A DNA stretch of 34,658 nucleotides, from contig SHYW01000048.1 of assembly GCA_009692615.1 (NCBI GenBank), forward strand, positions 1-34,658, written 5' to 3'. Source of the stretch: Deltaproteobacteria bacterium (GTDB lineage Bacteria > Desulfobacterota > Binatia > UBA9968). Of this stretch, positions 10,361 through 18,686 are shown piece by piece (position 1 is the stretch's first letter; every line of letters starts with the position of its first letter). The notes under the pieces are model-generated. The model searched no databases, was not told the DNA's origin, and saw only the letters and a program-made list of their open reading frames with translations. A program made the translations under genes and the position numbers.

Positions 10361-10368
<8 letters not shown>
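9064..10368 (+). CDS. ugd: UDP-glucose 6-dehydrogenase
   Basis: Oxidises UDP-glucose to UDP-glucuronate with two NAD+. The 434-aa product begins with the Rossmann motif [10 protein letters not shown] (7-16), has KSTVPVGT near 119-126, and carries the catalytic cysteine (Cys261) in [22 protein letters not shown]-type sequence in the C-terminal third (here [12 protein letters not shown]) marks the UDP-binding domain. Length is normal. The start overlaps the end of the glycosyltransferase gene (ATGA), and the end overlaps the next gene by 8 bp. Its product is the substrate of the downstream decarboxylase. Confidence 0.96.
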
Positions 10369-11299
<931 letters not shown>

Positions 11300-11304
11300 C
11301 CAAC

Positions 11305-12231
11305 ATGAAAATTGTCGTTACCGGCGGCGCCGGCTTTATCGCTTCGCATATCACCGATGCCTTCATCGAATGCGGCCATGAAGTGCATATCTTCGACGAT
11401 CTCTCGACTGGGCAGAAGGTCAATCTCAATCCCAAAGCGACGCTGCACACCGTCGACATCGCCGATGGCAAAGTTACGAAATTGATTGAGCAGATCAAAC
11501 CGGATGCGCTGAGCCATCATGCGGCGCAGATGGACGTGCGCCATTCGGTGGCCGATCCGACTTTTGACGCGCGGGTCAACATCCTCGGCTTTATCAATCT
11601 GCTCGAAGGCTGCAAAAACGCCGGCGTGAAAAAAGTCATATTCGCGTCGTCCGGCGGCGCGGTGTACGGCGAGCAGGAAGTTTTTCCGGCGCCGGAAAGC
11701 CATGTCACTCAACCGGCGAGTCCCTACGGTGTCAGCAAACGGACCGGCGAGCTTTATCTTTCCTACTATCATCAAGCCTACGGTCTGCCTTACATCGCGC
11801 TGCGCTACGCCAACGTCTACGGGCCGCGCCAGTCGGCCAAGGGCGAAGCCGGCGTCGTGGCGATTTTTCTGTCCTTGCTGTTGTCCGGTAAGACGCCGCT
11901 GATCAATGGCGACGGCAAGCAGACCCGGGATTATGTTTACGTCGGTGATGTGGTGGCGGCCAACGTCGCGGCGTTGGAATCGTCTTACATCGGCCAGATC
12001 AATATCGGCACCGGCGTCGAAACCGATGTCGTGCAGATTTACGAGCATCTGCGCCTCGCGGTGGGGAGCGCGACGCAAGCGCAACACGGTCCGGCGAAGC
12101 CGGGCGAGCAGCGTCGTAGTTGTTTGGACAACCGGCATGCCGGCGCGGTGTTGCGTTGGCGGCCGCAGGTGGCTTTAGCCGACGGCCTAAAACGCACGGC
12201 GGATCACTATCGCGAGACGCTCACCCGATGA
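11305..12231 (+). CDS. NAD-dependent epimerase (UDP-glucose 4-epimerase-like SDR)
   Basis: A 308-aa extended SDR enzyme. It has the NAD+ motif GGAGFIASH (7-15; the third glycine is Ala13), the H-AAQ-DVRHSV segment seen in GalE-like enzymes, SSGGAVYGE (115-122), and the Tyr141/Lys145 pair in SPYGVSK. Annotation by similarity would be GalE. After ugd and uxs, a more specific guess is 4-epimerisation of UDP-glucuronate or UDP-xylose (giving UDP-galacturonate or UDP-arabinose). The substrate cannot be read from the sequence. Its stop overlaps the lepA start (ATGA, 12228-12231). Confidence 0.85.
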   Translation: MKIVVTGGAGFIASHITDAFIECGHEVHIFDDLSTGQKVNLNPKATLHTVDIADGKVTKLIEQIKPDALSHHAAQMDVRHSVADPTFDARVNILGFINLLEGCKNAGVKKVIFASSGGAVYGEQEVFPAPESHVTQPASPYGVSKRTGELYLSYYHQAYGLPYIALRYANVYGPRQSAKGEAGVVAIFLSLLLSGKTPLINGDGKQTRDYVYVGDVVAANVAALESSYIGQINIGTGVETDVVQIYEHLRLAVGSATQAQHGPAKPGEQRRSCLDNRHAGAVLRWRPQVALADGLKRTADHYRETLTR

Positions 12232-14021
12232 CTTTGGACCACATTCGCAACTTTTCGATCATCGCCCATATCGATCATGGCAAGTCGACCTTGGCCGACC
12301 GCCTGCTTGAGTTCACCGGCGCGGTGAGCCAGCGCGATAAGACCGACCAGATTCTCGACAGCATGGATCTCGAACGGGAGCGCGGCATCACCATCAAAGC
12401 TAGCCCGGTTTGTTTACGTTACAAAGCCAAGGACGGCAAAGAGTACAAACTAAACTTGATCGACACGCCGGGCCATGTCGATTTCACCTACGAAGTGTCG
12501 CGCAGCTTGGCGGCTTGCGAAGGGGCGCTGCTGGTCGTCGATGCTGCCCAGGGTGTCGAAGCGCAGACTGTCGCCAACGTGCATATGGCGTTGGATCACA
12601 ATTTAGAAATTCTTCCGGTCATCAACAAGATCGATCTGCCGAGCGCCGAACCCGAGCGGGTGCGCGCCGAGATCGAAGAAGTCATCGGCATCGACGCATC
12701 CTATGCGATTCCGTGCAGCGCGAAAGAAGGCATCGGTACCGAAGAGATTCTCGAAGGTATCCTCCATCACTTTCCGCCGCCTACCGGCGATCCGGCGGCG
12801 CCGCTGCGGGCGCTGATTATCGATTGCTGGTTCGACCCCTATCATGGCGCGGTGGTGATGCTCCGGCTATTCGACGGCACCATTGAAAAGGGCACCAAGA
12901 TTCGCATGATGTCGAGCGGCAGCGTGTTCGAAGTGCTGCGCCTTGGCGTCAATGCTCCGGTGCCCACTGAAGTTGCGGCGCTGCGCGCCGGCGAGGTCGG
13001 CTTTATCATGGCGGGCATCAAAGAAGTCGCCGAGACCCGCATCGGCGACACGATTACCACCGATGAGCGGCCGGCGAGCGAGGCGTTGGAAGGCTTCAAG
13101 CCGATGAAGCCAATGGTTTTCAGCGGTCTATATCCGACCGATTCGGCGCAGTACCAGTCGCTGCGAGAAGCCTTGGAAAAACTGCGCCTCAACGATTCGT
13201 CCTTCACCTTCGAGCCCGAGACATCCTTGGCGCTGGGCTTCGGTTTTCGCTGCGGCTTTTTGGGTTTGCTGCATATGGACATCGTGCGCGAGCGCTTGGA
13301 GCGGGAATTCAATTTAACTCTCATCACGACCGCGGCGACGGTTATTTACCGCGTGGTGACGGTTACCGGCGAGACCGTGATGATCGACAATCCGGTGAAG
13401 CTCCCCAACGAAGGCGAGATCGAACGGATCGAAGAACCGGTGATTCAAGCGACCTTGCACGTGCCTCAAGAATATCTCGGCGCGGTATTGACGATTTGTC
13501 AGGAAAAACGCGGCATCCAAAAAGAAATCAAATACCTCGGCCCCAAGCGGGCGATGCTAGTCTATGAGCTGCCGCTAAACGAAGTGGTAGTCAACTTTTA
13601 CGATCGGCTCAAATCCGCCAGCCGCGGCTACGCGTCGATGGATTATGAGTTGGCGGGCTATCGGAAAGCGGATCTGATCAAGCTCGACGTGCGCATCAAC
13701 GGCGATGTCGTCGATGCCATGTCGATGATCGTGCACCGTGAAAACGCCTATTACCGGGGCCGCGAGCTGGTGCATAAGATGCACGAGCTGATCCCGCGCC
13801 AGATGTTCGAAGTGGTGATCCAAGCCGCCATCGGCAGCCGCATCGTTTCCCGGGAGACGGTCAAGCCGCTGCGCAAAGACGTTATTGCCAAATGCTATGG
13901 CGGCGACATCAGCCGCAAGCGCAAGTTGTTGGAGCGCCAGAAGGAAGGCAAGAAGCGCATGAAGCAAGTGGGCAAAGTGGAAATTCCCCAGGAAGCGTTC
14001 TTAGCGGCGCTTAAAGTTTAG
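12228..14021 (+). CDS. lepA: Elongation factor 4 (LepA GTPase)
   Basis: Ribosome-associated translational GTPase (EF4). With the ATG at 12228 the product is 597 aa, matching E. coli LepA (599), and starts [20 protein letters not shown]. The G1 motif AHIDHGKST (13-21), G3 DTPGHVDF (80-87) and G4 NKID (134-137) are intact. The C-terminal half has the LepA-specific region ending in the lysine/arginine-rich [17 protein letters not shown]. An open frame extends upstream to 12120 but only reads through the epimerase gene. lepA before lepB is the classic enterobacterial order. Confidence 0.97.
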   Translation: MTLDHIRNFSIIAHIDHGKSTLADRLLEFTGAVSQRDKTDQILDSMDLERERGITIKASPVCLRYKAKDGKEYKLNLIDTPGHVDFTYEVSRSLAACEGALLVVDAAQGVEAQTVANVHMALDHNLEILPVINKIDLPSAEPERVRAEIEEVIGIDASYAIPCSAKEGIGTEEILEGILHHFPPPTGDPAAPLRALIIDCWFDPYHGAVVMLRLFDGTIEKGTKIRMMSSGSVFEVLRLGVNAPVPTEVAALRAGEVGFIMAGIKEVAETRIGDTITTDERPASEALEGFKPMKPMVFSGLYPTDSAQYQSLREALEKLRLNDSSFTFEPETSLALGFGFRCGFLGLLHMDIVRERLEREFNLTLITTAATVIYRVVTVTGETVMIDNPVKLPNEGEIERIEEPVIQATLHVPQEYLGAVLTICQEKRGIQKEIKYLGPKRAMLVYELPLNEVVVNFYDRLKSASRGYASMDYELAGYRKADLIKLDVRINGDVVDAMSMIVHRENAYYRGRELVHKMHELIPRQMFEVVIQAAIGSRIVSRETVKPLRKDVIAKCYGGDISRKRKLLERQKEGKKRMKQVGKVEIPQEAFLAALKV

Positions 14022-14059
14022 TTCAAGGCTTGCCATTGGCGGCGGAAAAGGCGAATAAA

Positions 14060-14704
14060 GTGAAAGACACGAGTGCGATGGACAGTGTGACAACGGTTAA
14101 GACGAAGTCGACTTTCCGCGAATACGCGGAAGCGATCATGATGGCGCTAATTTTAGCGCTGTTCATCCGAACGTTCATCGTTCAGGCTTTTAAGATTCCC
14201 TCCGGTTCGATGATCCCGACGTTGCAGATCGGCGATCATATACTGGTCAACAAACTCTCTTACGGTGTGCGCATTCCGTTTCTCGAAAAATATTTGCTCG
14301 ACTACTCCAAGCCGGCCCGGGGCGACGTGGTGGTGTTTATTTTCCCCGAAGACGATTCCAAGGATTTTATCAAACGGGTGGTCGGCGTCGCCGGCGACAG
14401 CGTCGAAGTGCGCGCCAAAAAGGTCTTCATCAATGGCAAACCCGTGGATGATTCCCACGCCCATTTCGCGGGCTACGATCCCGCCGCCGGCGGCGCCGGC
14501 AGCGGCGACGACTACGGTCCCAAGACAGTGCCGGATCACCATATCTTCGTCATGGGCGATAACCGCGACCGCAGCTACGACAGCCGCTTTTGGGGTTACG
14601 TCGATTTGAACGCGGTGCGCGGCAAGGCGTTTTTCATTTATTGGTCTTGGGACGGCACGGACCGCTGGGTGCGTTGGGAGCGGCTTGGCAATCTGATTCG
14701 CTAG
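14060..14704 (+). CDS. lepB: Signal peptidase I
   Basis: Membrane serine protease that removes Sec and Tat signal peptides on the outer face of the inner membrane. A transmembrane segment (about 24-41 from the GTG start) leads into IPSGSMIPTL with the nucleophile Ser50. FIKRVVGVAGD supplies the general-base lysine, and GDNRDRSYDSRFWG is the C-terminal box. I chose GTG 14060 because an AAAAGG stretch sits 8 nt upstream; TTG 14030 and ATG 14078 are in-frame alternatives. A Gly/Ala-rich insert before the last box is unremarkable. It follows lepA by 38 bp. Confidence 0.94.
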   Translation: MKDTSAMDSVTTVKTKSTFREYAEAIMMALILALFIRTFIVQAFKIPSGSMIPTLQIGDHILVNKLSYGVRIPFLEKYLLDYSKPARGDVVVFIFPEDDSKDFIKRVVGVAGDSVEVRAKKVFINGKPVDDSHAHFAGYDPAAGGAGSGDDYGPKTVPDHHIFVMGDNRDRSYDSRFWGYVDLNAVRGKAFFIYWSWDGTDRWVRWERLGNLIR

Positions 14705-14763
14705 ACGGCGGTCGCTGACGACTCTCGAAAATTCTATCATTGCGAAACGATGGACGGTAAACG

Positions 14764-15060
14764 ATGAGCAAAACGCTTAAATGGAGTTTAACGATTCTCT
14801 CGTCATTGATTCTGTTCCTTGTGCTGGTCAACATCTTCATCTCTTTGGGCAACCAGTCGATCCAAAGCGAAGTGGGCGAACGCCAGCAGGTGATCGCTCA
14901 AACCATTCAACTGGAGAACCTCAACCGCCAACTGATCAGCGTGCTCGCCAACCTGGCGCTCAAGACCAACGATGAAGGTTTGAAAAAAGTGCTCGCCGCC
15001 GGCGGCATCAATTTATCGGGCGCCGAGGGCGGGGCCGCGCCGGCGCCGGCCAAGAAATGA
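14764..15060 (+). CDS. Small single-pass membrane protein, module gene A
   Basis: Not recognised. The 98-aa product has a short basic N-terminus (MSKTLK), one hydrophobic helix (about 7-29) with a buried Asn23, and then a long polar helix beginning GNQSIQSEVGERQQVIAQTI and ending near KKVLAAGGI. The Ala/Pro-rich tail ends in KK. Positive residues before the helix predict the C-terminal part to be periplasmic. It lies 59 bp after lepB and 6 bp before gene B. It is about half identical, by eye over about 62 residues, to the gene at 15470, so the locus is duplicated. Confidence 0.8.
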   Translation: MSKTLKWSLTILSSLILFLVLVNIFISLGNQSIQSEVGERQQVIAQTIQLENLNRQLISVLANLALKTNDEGLKKVLAAGGINLSGAEGGAAPAPAKK

Positions 15061-15066
15061 GATGTT

Positions 15067-15441
15067 ATGTCTGACGATAGTGAATTGAGCTTGGATAGCA
15101 AGGTTGCCGCCGGCGTAGTGAGCGCAAAACCGGCGTCGAATCTGCCGTTCTTGCTGACGCTGATCGCGTTGTTTCTCTATTTTGCGTTTCAGTCGCTGTC
15201 GTTGTTTAGCGAGCGCGCTAATATGGGAATGATGAAGGCCAATCAGGACGTGGCGCTGCAAGAAGCCCAGAAAATTCAAAGCCAATTCAAACTGCTGGTG
15301 ACCAAAACCAGCGAGCTCGCCGGCCAAGGCCACGCCGGCGCGAGAATGATCATGGACGGATTGCAAAAGCAGGGCGTCGGCTTCGCCCCGGAAAGCGCCC
15401 CACCCATGCCAGCAACGCCCGTGACTAAGGCGACCAAGTAG
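15067..15441 (+). CDS. Small single-pass membrane protein, module gene B
   Basis: Not recognised. The 124-aa product has an acidic N-terminus of about 25 residues, one hydrophobic helix (about 26-47) with Gln42 near its end (AFQSLSLF), and then a predicted helical stretch with the motif ALQEAQKIQSQ. A Pro/Ala-rich tail ends in TK. It resembles the gene at 15760 (roughly one third identical by eye, with colinear features), but not gene A. It sits between A and A', 6 bp and 28 bp away, so it is almost certainly in the same transcript. Confidence 0.78.
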   Translation: MSDDSELSLDSKVAAGVVSAKPASNLPFLLTLIALFLYFAFQSLSLFSERANMGMMKANQDVALQEAQKIQSQFKLLVTKTSELAGQGHAGARMIMDGLQKQGVGFAPESAPPMPATPVTKATK

Positions 15442-15469
15442 CGCCCGTCTCAATTGCAAGGTAGGGATT

Positions 15470-15763
15470 ATGATCAGCCAGCGCGGTTTAAATTTGTTTG
15501 GCTTTCTGACCTTGATTCTGGTCTTCGTCAACATGTTTTTGTTGGTCGGCAATCAGTCGCTGCAGCAGAGCGTGGCACAACGCCAACAGGTGATCATGCA
15601 AAGCCTGCAAATGCAGGGACCGGCGCGCGAGATCATCGGCGCCATGGCCAACCTGGCGGTGCGCACCGACGACGCCGAGATCAAAAAAGTGCTCGCCAAA
15701 TACGGCATCACGGTGACGGTCACGCAGCAAAATCCCGCGGAGGCGGCGGTGAAGGGCAAATGA
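15470..15763 (+). CDS. Small single-pass membrane protein, module gene A' (paralogue of A)
   Basis: Not recognised. The 97-aa product repeats the design of the gene at 14764: a short N-terminus, one hydrophobic helix (about 7-27) with Asn21 in the same place, then GNQSLQQSVAQRQQVIMQSL, a helical stretch, MANLAVRTDD and KKVLAKYGI. It lacks the Gly/Ala/Pro tail of A and ends AAVKGK. AAGGTAGGGA lies just upstream of the ATG. Its stop overlaps the next start by 4 bp (ATGA, 15760-15763), so A' and B' are translationally linked. Confidence 0.8.
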   Translation: MISQRGLNLFGFLTLILVFVNMFLLVGNQSLQQSVAQRQQVIMQSLQMQGPAREIIGAMANLAVRTDDAEIKKVLAKYGITVTVTQQNPAEAAVKGK

Positions 15764-16125
15764 GCGAAGCGAACTTGGAAGACGACGAAGAAGAAACGTC
15801 GAGCGAAATCGCTGCGCCGGCCAACGGCAACACCGCGCTCACGCTCGTGGTGTTTTCCTGGTGCGCCTGGATGGTGTTTCAAACCGTCCAGCTAGTGCGC
15901 GACCGCGTGCATCTAAACGATCTCAAAGCTAGCCAAGAAGCCGCCCTCCAAGAAGCGACCAAATTCAAAAGCCAAATCGACGGCATCACCGCCGACACCG
16001 CCAAACTCGCCGCCGCCGGCAATCCCGCCGCCCAACGCATCGTGCTCGAACTGCGCAAGCGCGGCTTCAAAGTCGGGGGCGAGACCAAGCCCGCGCCGCC
16101 GCCAGCTACTCAGCCCGCGAAATAA
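15760..16125 (+). CDS. Small single-pass membrane protein, module gene B' (paralogue of B)
   Basis: Not recognised. From the ATG at 15760 (AAGGG a few bases upstream) the product is 121 aa; the frame is open further left but only as a shadow of A'. It has a strongly acidic N-terminus (LEDDEEE), one hydrophobic helix (about 25-46) with Gln41 placed like that of B, and the shared motif ALQEATKFKSQ. A helix follows, then a Pro-rich tail ending in AK. It is the last gene of the long plus-strand run; beyond it lie about 400 bp with no convincing gene. Confidence 0.78.
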   Translation: MSEANLEDDEEETSSEIAAPANGNTALTLVVFSWCAWMVFQTVQLVRDRVHLNDLKASQEAALQEATKFKSQIDGITADTAKLAAAGNPAAQRIVLELRKRGFKVGGETKPAPPPATQPAK

Positions 16126-16536
16126 TTCGCCTTCGCGTTCGCATTGCAAGTTTAGTAGGTTGGGTTAGCGAAGCGTGCACCGACGTTACTCTTGAGCGCG
16201 TCCGCTTGGTGCTGTCAGCTTGCTTTTGATTCCGCTGGCAAGAGAAAAAAACACTCGGCCTAGTCACAGCGATTAGCGAGCCGAGGACGTCTGGTAATCG
16301 GGCCTAACCTTGCTATCTAAAAAATTGTGCCACGAGCTAGGGAGTCGATCATGAGGTTTGTCGATCCGAAAACTTTGAAACAGGTGATCGGTCTTTGGCT
16401 CGCCCAGGGAGCGGCGGTTTACACTTTGATCGAAGTCGCTCACCGACGAAAGGAGTTTTCCTTCGTTGTTGCGAGTCGGCCATTGGAACCTTGGGCGAGA
16501 CCTTTTCGAGTGGCGGTGCTAATTTTTTGAATTCTT
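16126..16536. other. Gene-poor interval between the lep-linked operon and the tRNAs
   Basis: No convincing protein or known RNA gene is visible. It contains a TAGGTTGGGTTAGCGAAGCG stretch (16156-16175) like common intergenic repeats. It also has inverted repeats CTCGGC/GCCGAG around 16250-16290, CTCGCCCA (16399-16406) matching TGGGCGAG (16492-16499), and an imperfect CGAAAGGA/TCCTTCG hairpin near 16447-16465. A 59-codon open frame (16351-16530) has no recognisable motif. The structures could be a terminator region for either strand or an unrecognised RNA. Confidence 0.4.
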
Positions 16537-16614
16537 TGGCGTCCCCGACGGGATTTGAACCCGTGTTATCGGCGTGAAAGGCCGGTGTCCTGGGCCGAGC
16601 TAGACGACGGGGAC
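16537..16614 (-). tRNA. tRNA-Glu (anticodon TTC)
   Basis: On the minus strand the gene starts GTCCCCG at 16614 and its acceptor arm closes with CGGGGAC. The anticodon loop is CTTTCAC (TTC), and the T-arm GGGTTCAAATCCC is intact. A discriminator G and an encoded CCA (16537-16539) follow. The D-loop is slightly long. It lies 3 nt downstream of tRNA-Lys and is presumably processed from the same transcript. Confidence 0.95.
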
Positions 16615-16617
16615 GTA

Positions 16618-16693
16618 TGGTGAGCCGTGCTGGATTCGAACCAGCGACCCTCTGCTTAAAAGGCAGATGCTCTACCACCTGAGCTAACGGCTC
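16618..16693 (-). tRNA. tRNA-Lys (anticodon TTT)
   Basis: A 76-nt minus-strand cloverleaf with acceptor GAGCCGT pairing with ACGGCTC, D-arm TTAGCTCAGGTGGTAGAGCA, anticodon loop CTTTTAA (TTT), T-arm GGTTCGAATCC, discriminator A and an encoded CCA (16618-16620). It is the first gene of a two-tRNA unit, and its promoter is probably the one at 16715-16745. Confidence 0.96.
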
Positions 16694-16714
16694 GCTTGTG
16701 TAACTGGAACCTTG

Positions 16715-16745
16715 ATTAAATAACGGGAATGACCCGCTAAGTCAA
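16715..16745 (-). promoter_or_regulatory. Candidate promoter for the tRNA-Lys/tRNA-Glu unit
   Basis: On the minus strand TTGACT (16745-16740) and TTTAAT (16720-16715) each differ from the sigma-70 consensus at one position. The spacer is 19 bp, longer than ideal. Transcription would start about 15 nt before the tRNA-Lys 5' end. No other good promoter lies between oppC and the tRNAs. Confidence 0.4.
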
Positions 16746-16792
16746 ACATTCGAAGGCGATTGGCGACAAAATCATTGTTTGCCGCTCCATGA

Positions 16793-17629
16793 TTATTTTT
16801 GTTTTGGGTCGAGCAAATCGCGCAAGCCATTTCCCAATGTGTTGAAGGCGAGAATCGTTAAAAAGATTGCCGCGGCGGGAAAGGCGATGACATGCGGGTG
16901 GCTGCGCATAGCGCGATAACCGTCTTGCGCGAGCGTGCCCCAGCTGGTGCCCCAATTGCTGTACGGATCGTTGATGCCGATGCCGATGAAGCTAAGCGTC
17001 GATTCGGCGAGGATTGCGGCGGGAATGCTGAAAGTCAACGTGACGATGATCGGTCCGACGATGTTGGGCAGAATGTGACACAAGAGCAGTCGCGCCCGCG
17101 ATGCACCGAGGGCGGTGGCGCTTTCGACGAAGAGAAACTCTCTCACCTGCAGCACTTGCCCACGGGCGATGCGCGCGAAGCGCACCCAGGAAACCAAGGC
17201 GAGGGCGAATAGCAGTCCACCGATGTTCCGGCCGAAGACGAGGGAGAGCAGGATAAAAATTAACATGTCGGGTAGGCCGTAAAAAATATCGACGATGCGC
17301 ATCATGAATTGATCCCAAACGCCGCCTTTGAAGCCGGCGACCAAACCGTAGGCTGTGCCGATCACCAATGCCAGCAGTGAGGTGCCGAGGCCGACGGTGA
17401 TCGACACTCTTGCGCCGTAGAACACCCGCGTCAATAAATCGCGACCGAGGCCGTCAGTGCCCATCCAATGAGCCGAGCTGGGATTCTCCAAGAGCCGCTG
17501 CTCTTCCAGGCCGCCGGCGGCGTAGGGCGAAATCCACGGCGCCAGCACGGCGATGATAAAAACTAGCGCGAGATAGACAGCGCACAGCGCCAGGATCGGA
17601 TTGAGTCGATTGAAGTGTGCGTCGCCCAT
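16793..17629 (-). CDS. oppC: ABC transporter permease, dipeptide/oligopeptide type (OppC/DppC-like)
   Basis: Inner-membrane permease subunit of a peptide (or nickel/opine) importer. The 278-aa product has the OppC N-terminal region with HWMGTDGLGRDLLTRVFYGAR, about six hydrophobic segments, and the EAA loop ESATALGASRARLLLCHILPN that contacts the ATPase. It ends in the common GNGLRDLLDPK. It is 8 bp downstream of oppB and is the last protein gene of the minus-strand locus. No OppD/OppF ATPase follows; tRNA genes come next, so the ATPase must be encoded elsewhere. Confidence 0.92.
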   Translation of the reverse strand: MGDAHFNRLNPILALCAVYLALVFIIAVLAPWISPYAAGGLEEQRLLENPSSAHWMGTDGLGRDLLTRVFYGARVSITVGLGTSLLALVIGTAYGLVAGFKGGVWDQFMMRIVDIFYGLPDMLIFILLSLVFGRNIGGLLFALALVSWVRFARIARGQVLQVREFLFVESATALGASRARLLLCHILPNIVGPIIVTLTFSIPAAILAESTLSFIGIGINDPYSNWGTSWGTLAQDGYRAMRSHPHVIAFPAAAIFLTILAFNTLGNGLRDLLDPKQK

Positions 17630-17637
17630 GGGATTGT

Positions 17638-18555
17638 TTATTGCACCCGAATGCGCGGATCGACGTAGCCGTAGAGCAAGTCGACCAGCAGATTGGTACA
17701 GACGAGCAGCGCCGTGTAGACCAACGTGACACCCATGATCAGTGGATAGTCGCGATCGGTGACGGCGGTGATGAAAAATCGCCCCATGCCGGGAATGGCG
17801 AAAACATACTCGACAACGAACGAGCCGGTGAGCAGCGCGGCGGCAAGCGGTCCCATGACGGTGAGAACGGGAATCAGCGAGTGGCAGAGCGCATGTTTGC
17901 CTAGCACGACCGATTCTTTCAGCCCTTTAGCGCGGGCGGTGCGAACGAAATCTTCGCCGAGGGTTTCGATCAAAGTCGAGCGCAGCAATGCGGCGAGATA
18001 AGCGGCCGGCGCGGCGCCTAATGTGATCATCGGCAATATCGCACTCAAGCCGTCGTCCCAGCGGCCGACTTGGAGCCAGCCCAATTTGAGCGCGACGAGC
18101 CAGATCAAGAACGCGCCCAAAAGAAAATTGGGCAAGGAGATACCCAGCGTGGCGACAAACATGCACAGCCGATCGATGGCCGAGTTGCGAAAGTAAGCGG
18201 CGAGCAAGCCGGCGGGCAAGGCGATCAGCAGCGCGAAGAGAATCGCCAGACCGCCAAGCACGGCGGAGGTCGGTAACGTGTCGGCGATGATCGCGCTGAC
18301 GCCGCGGTCGAGATATTTATACGACGGGCCGAAATCGCCCTGGGCGATGCCCGATAGATAGCGCAAATACTGCTGCCACACCGGTTCGTCGAGATGATAT
18401 TTGGCCTCGAGATTGGCGATCACTTCGGGTGGCAACTTGCGTTCGCTATCGAAGGGGCCGCCTGGGGCGACTCGCAACAGGGCGAACGTCAGTGTGGCGA
18501 CGACCCAAATAACCAGTATGCCGTGAAACAAACGTTTTAGCAGAAGCGTAATCAT
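17638..18555 (-). CDS. oppB: ABC transporter permease, dipeptide/oligopeptide type (OppB/DppB-like)
   Basis: Partner permease of the OppC-like protein. The 305-aa product has a first membrane helix at the N-terminus, the family's PGGPFDSERKLPPEV periplasmic loop, four to five further helices, and the EAA loop VRTARAKGLKESVVLGKHAL. It ends in LYGYVDPRIRVQ, typical of DppB. It is separated from accC by 131 bp holding an inverted repeat, and from oppC by 8 bp. A specific substrate cannot be read from the permease. Confidence 0.92.
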   Translation of the reverse strand: MITLLLKRLFHGILVIWVVATLTFALLRVAPGGPFDSERKLPPEVIANLEAKYHLDEPVWQQYLRYLSGIAQGDFGPSYKYLDRGVSAIIADTLPTSAVLGGLAILFALLIALPAGLLAAYFRNSAIDRLCMFVATLGISLPNFLLGAFLIWLVALKLGWLQVGRWDDGLSAILPMITLGAAPAAYLAALLRSTLIETLGEDFVRTARAKGLKESVVLGKHALCHSLIPVLTVMGPLAAALLTGSFVVEYVFAIPGMGRFFITAVTDRDYPLIMGVTLVYTALLVCTNLLVDLLYGYVDPRIRVQ

Positions 18556-18606
18556 GTCGCGCCCGTCTAACTATTTCAGCGCACAGAGCGTGAAGGCAAA
18601 TACGAC

Positions 18607-18672
18607 TTCACCACGAAGGTTTCAAATCGTTCGGACAATTTTTGTTGCGAACTTCGTGATCTTCGTGGTGAA
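18607..18672. repeat. Inverted repeat between accC and oppB
   Basis: TTCACCACGAAG (18607-18618) and CTTCGTGGTGAA (18661-18672) are exact reverse complements separated by 42 nt, with further CTTCGTG copies inside. Motifs of this CACGAAG kind are widespread dispersed intergenic repeats. Here it may act as a terminator or RNA stabiliser between accC and oppB. Confidence 0.6.
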
Positions 18673-18686
18673 TACAAATCCCGTCA

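Noticed and set aside
12120-12227. Upstream extension of lepA
   Set aside because: It reads through the epimerase gene in another frame; LepA homologues begin at the ATG at 12228.
16351-16530. 59-codon open frame on the plus strand in the gap before the tRNAs
   Set aside because: No Shine-Dalgarno, domain or recognisable pattern; it ends next to the tRNA 3' end. Mentioned under the interval but not called as a gene.
16537-16693. Integrated element at the tRNA-Glu/tRNA-Lys genes
   Set aside because: No integrase gene and no duplicated tRNA 3' end were noticed within the window.
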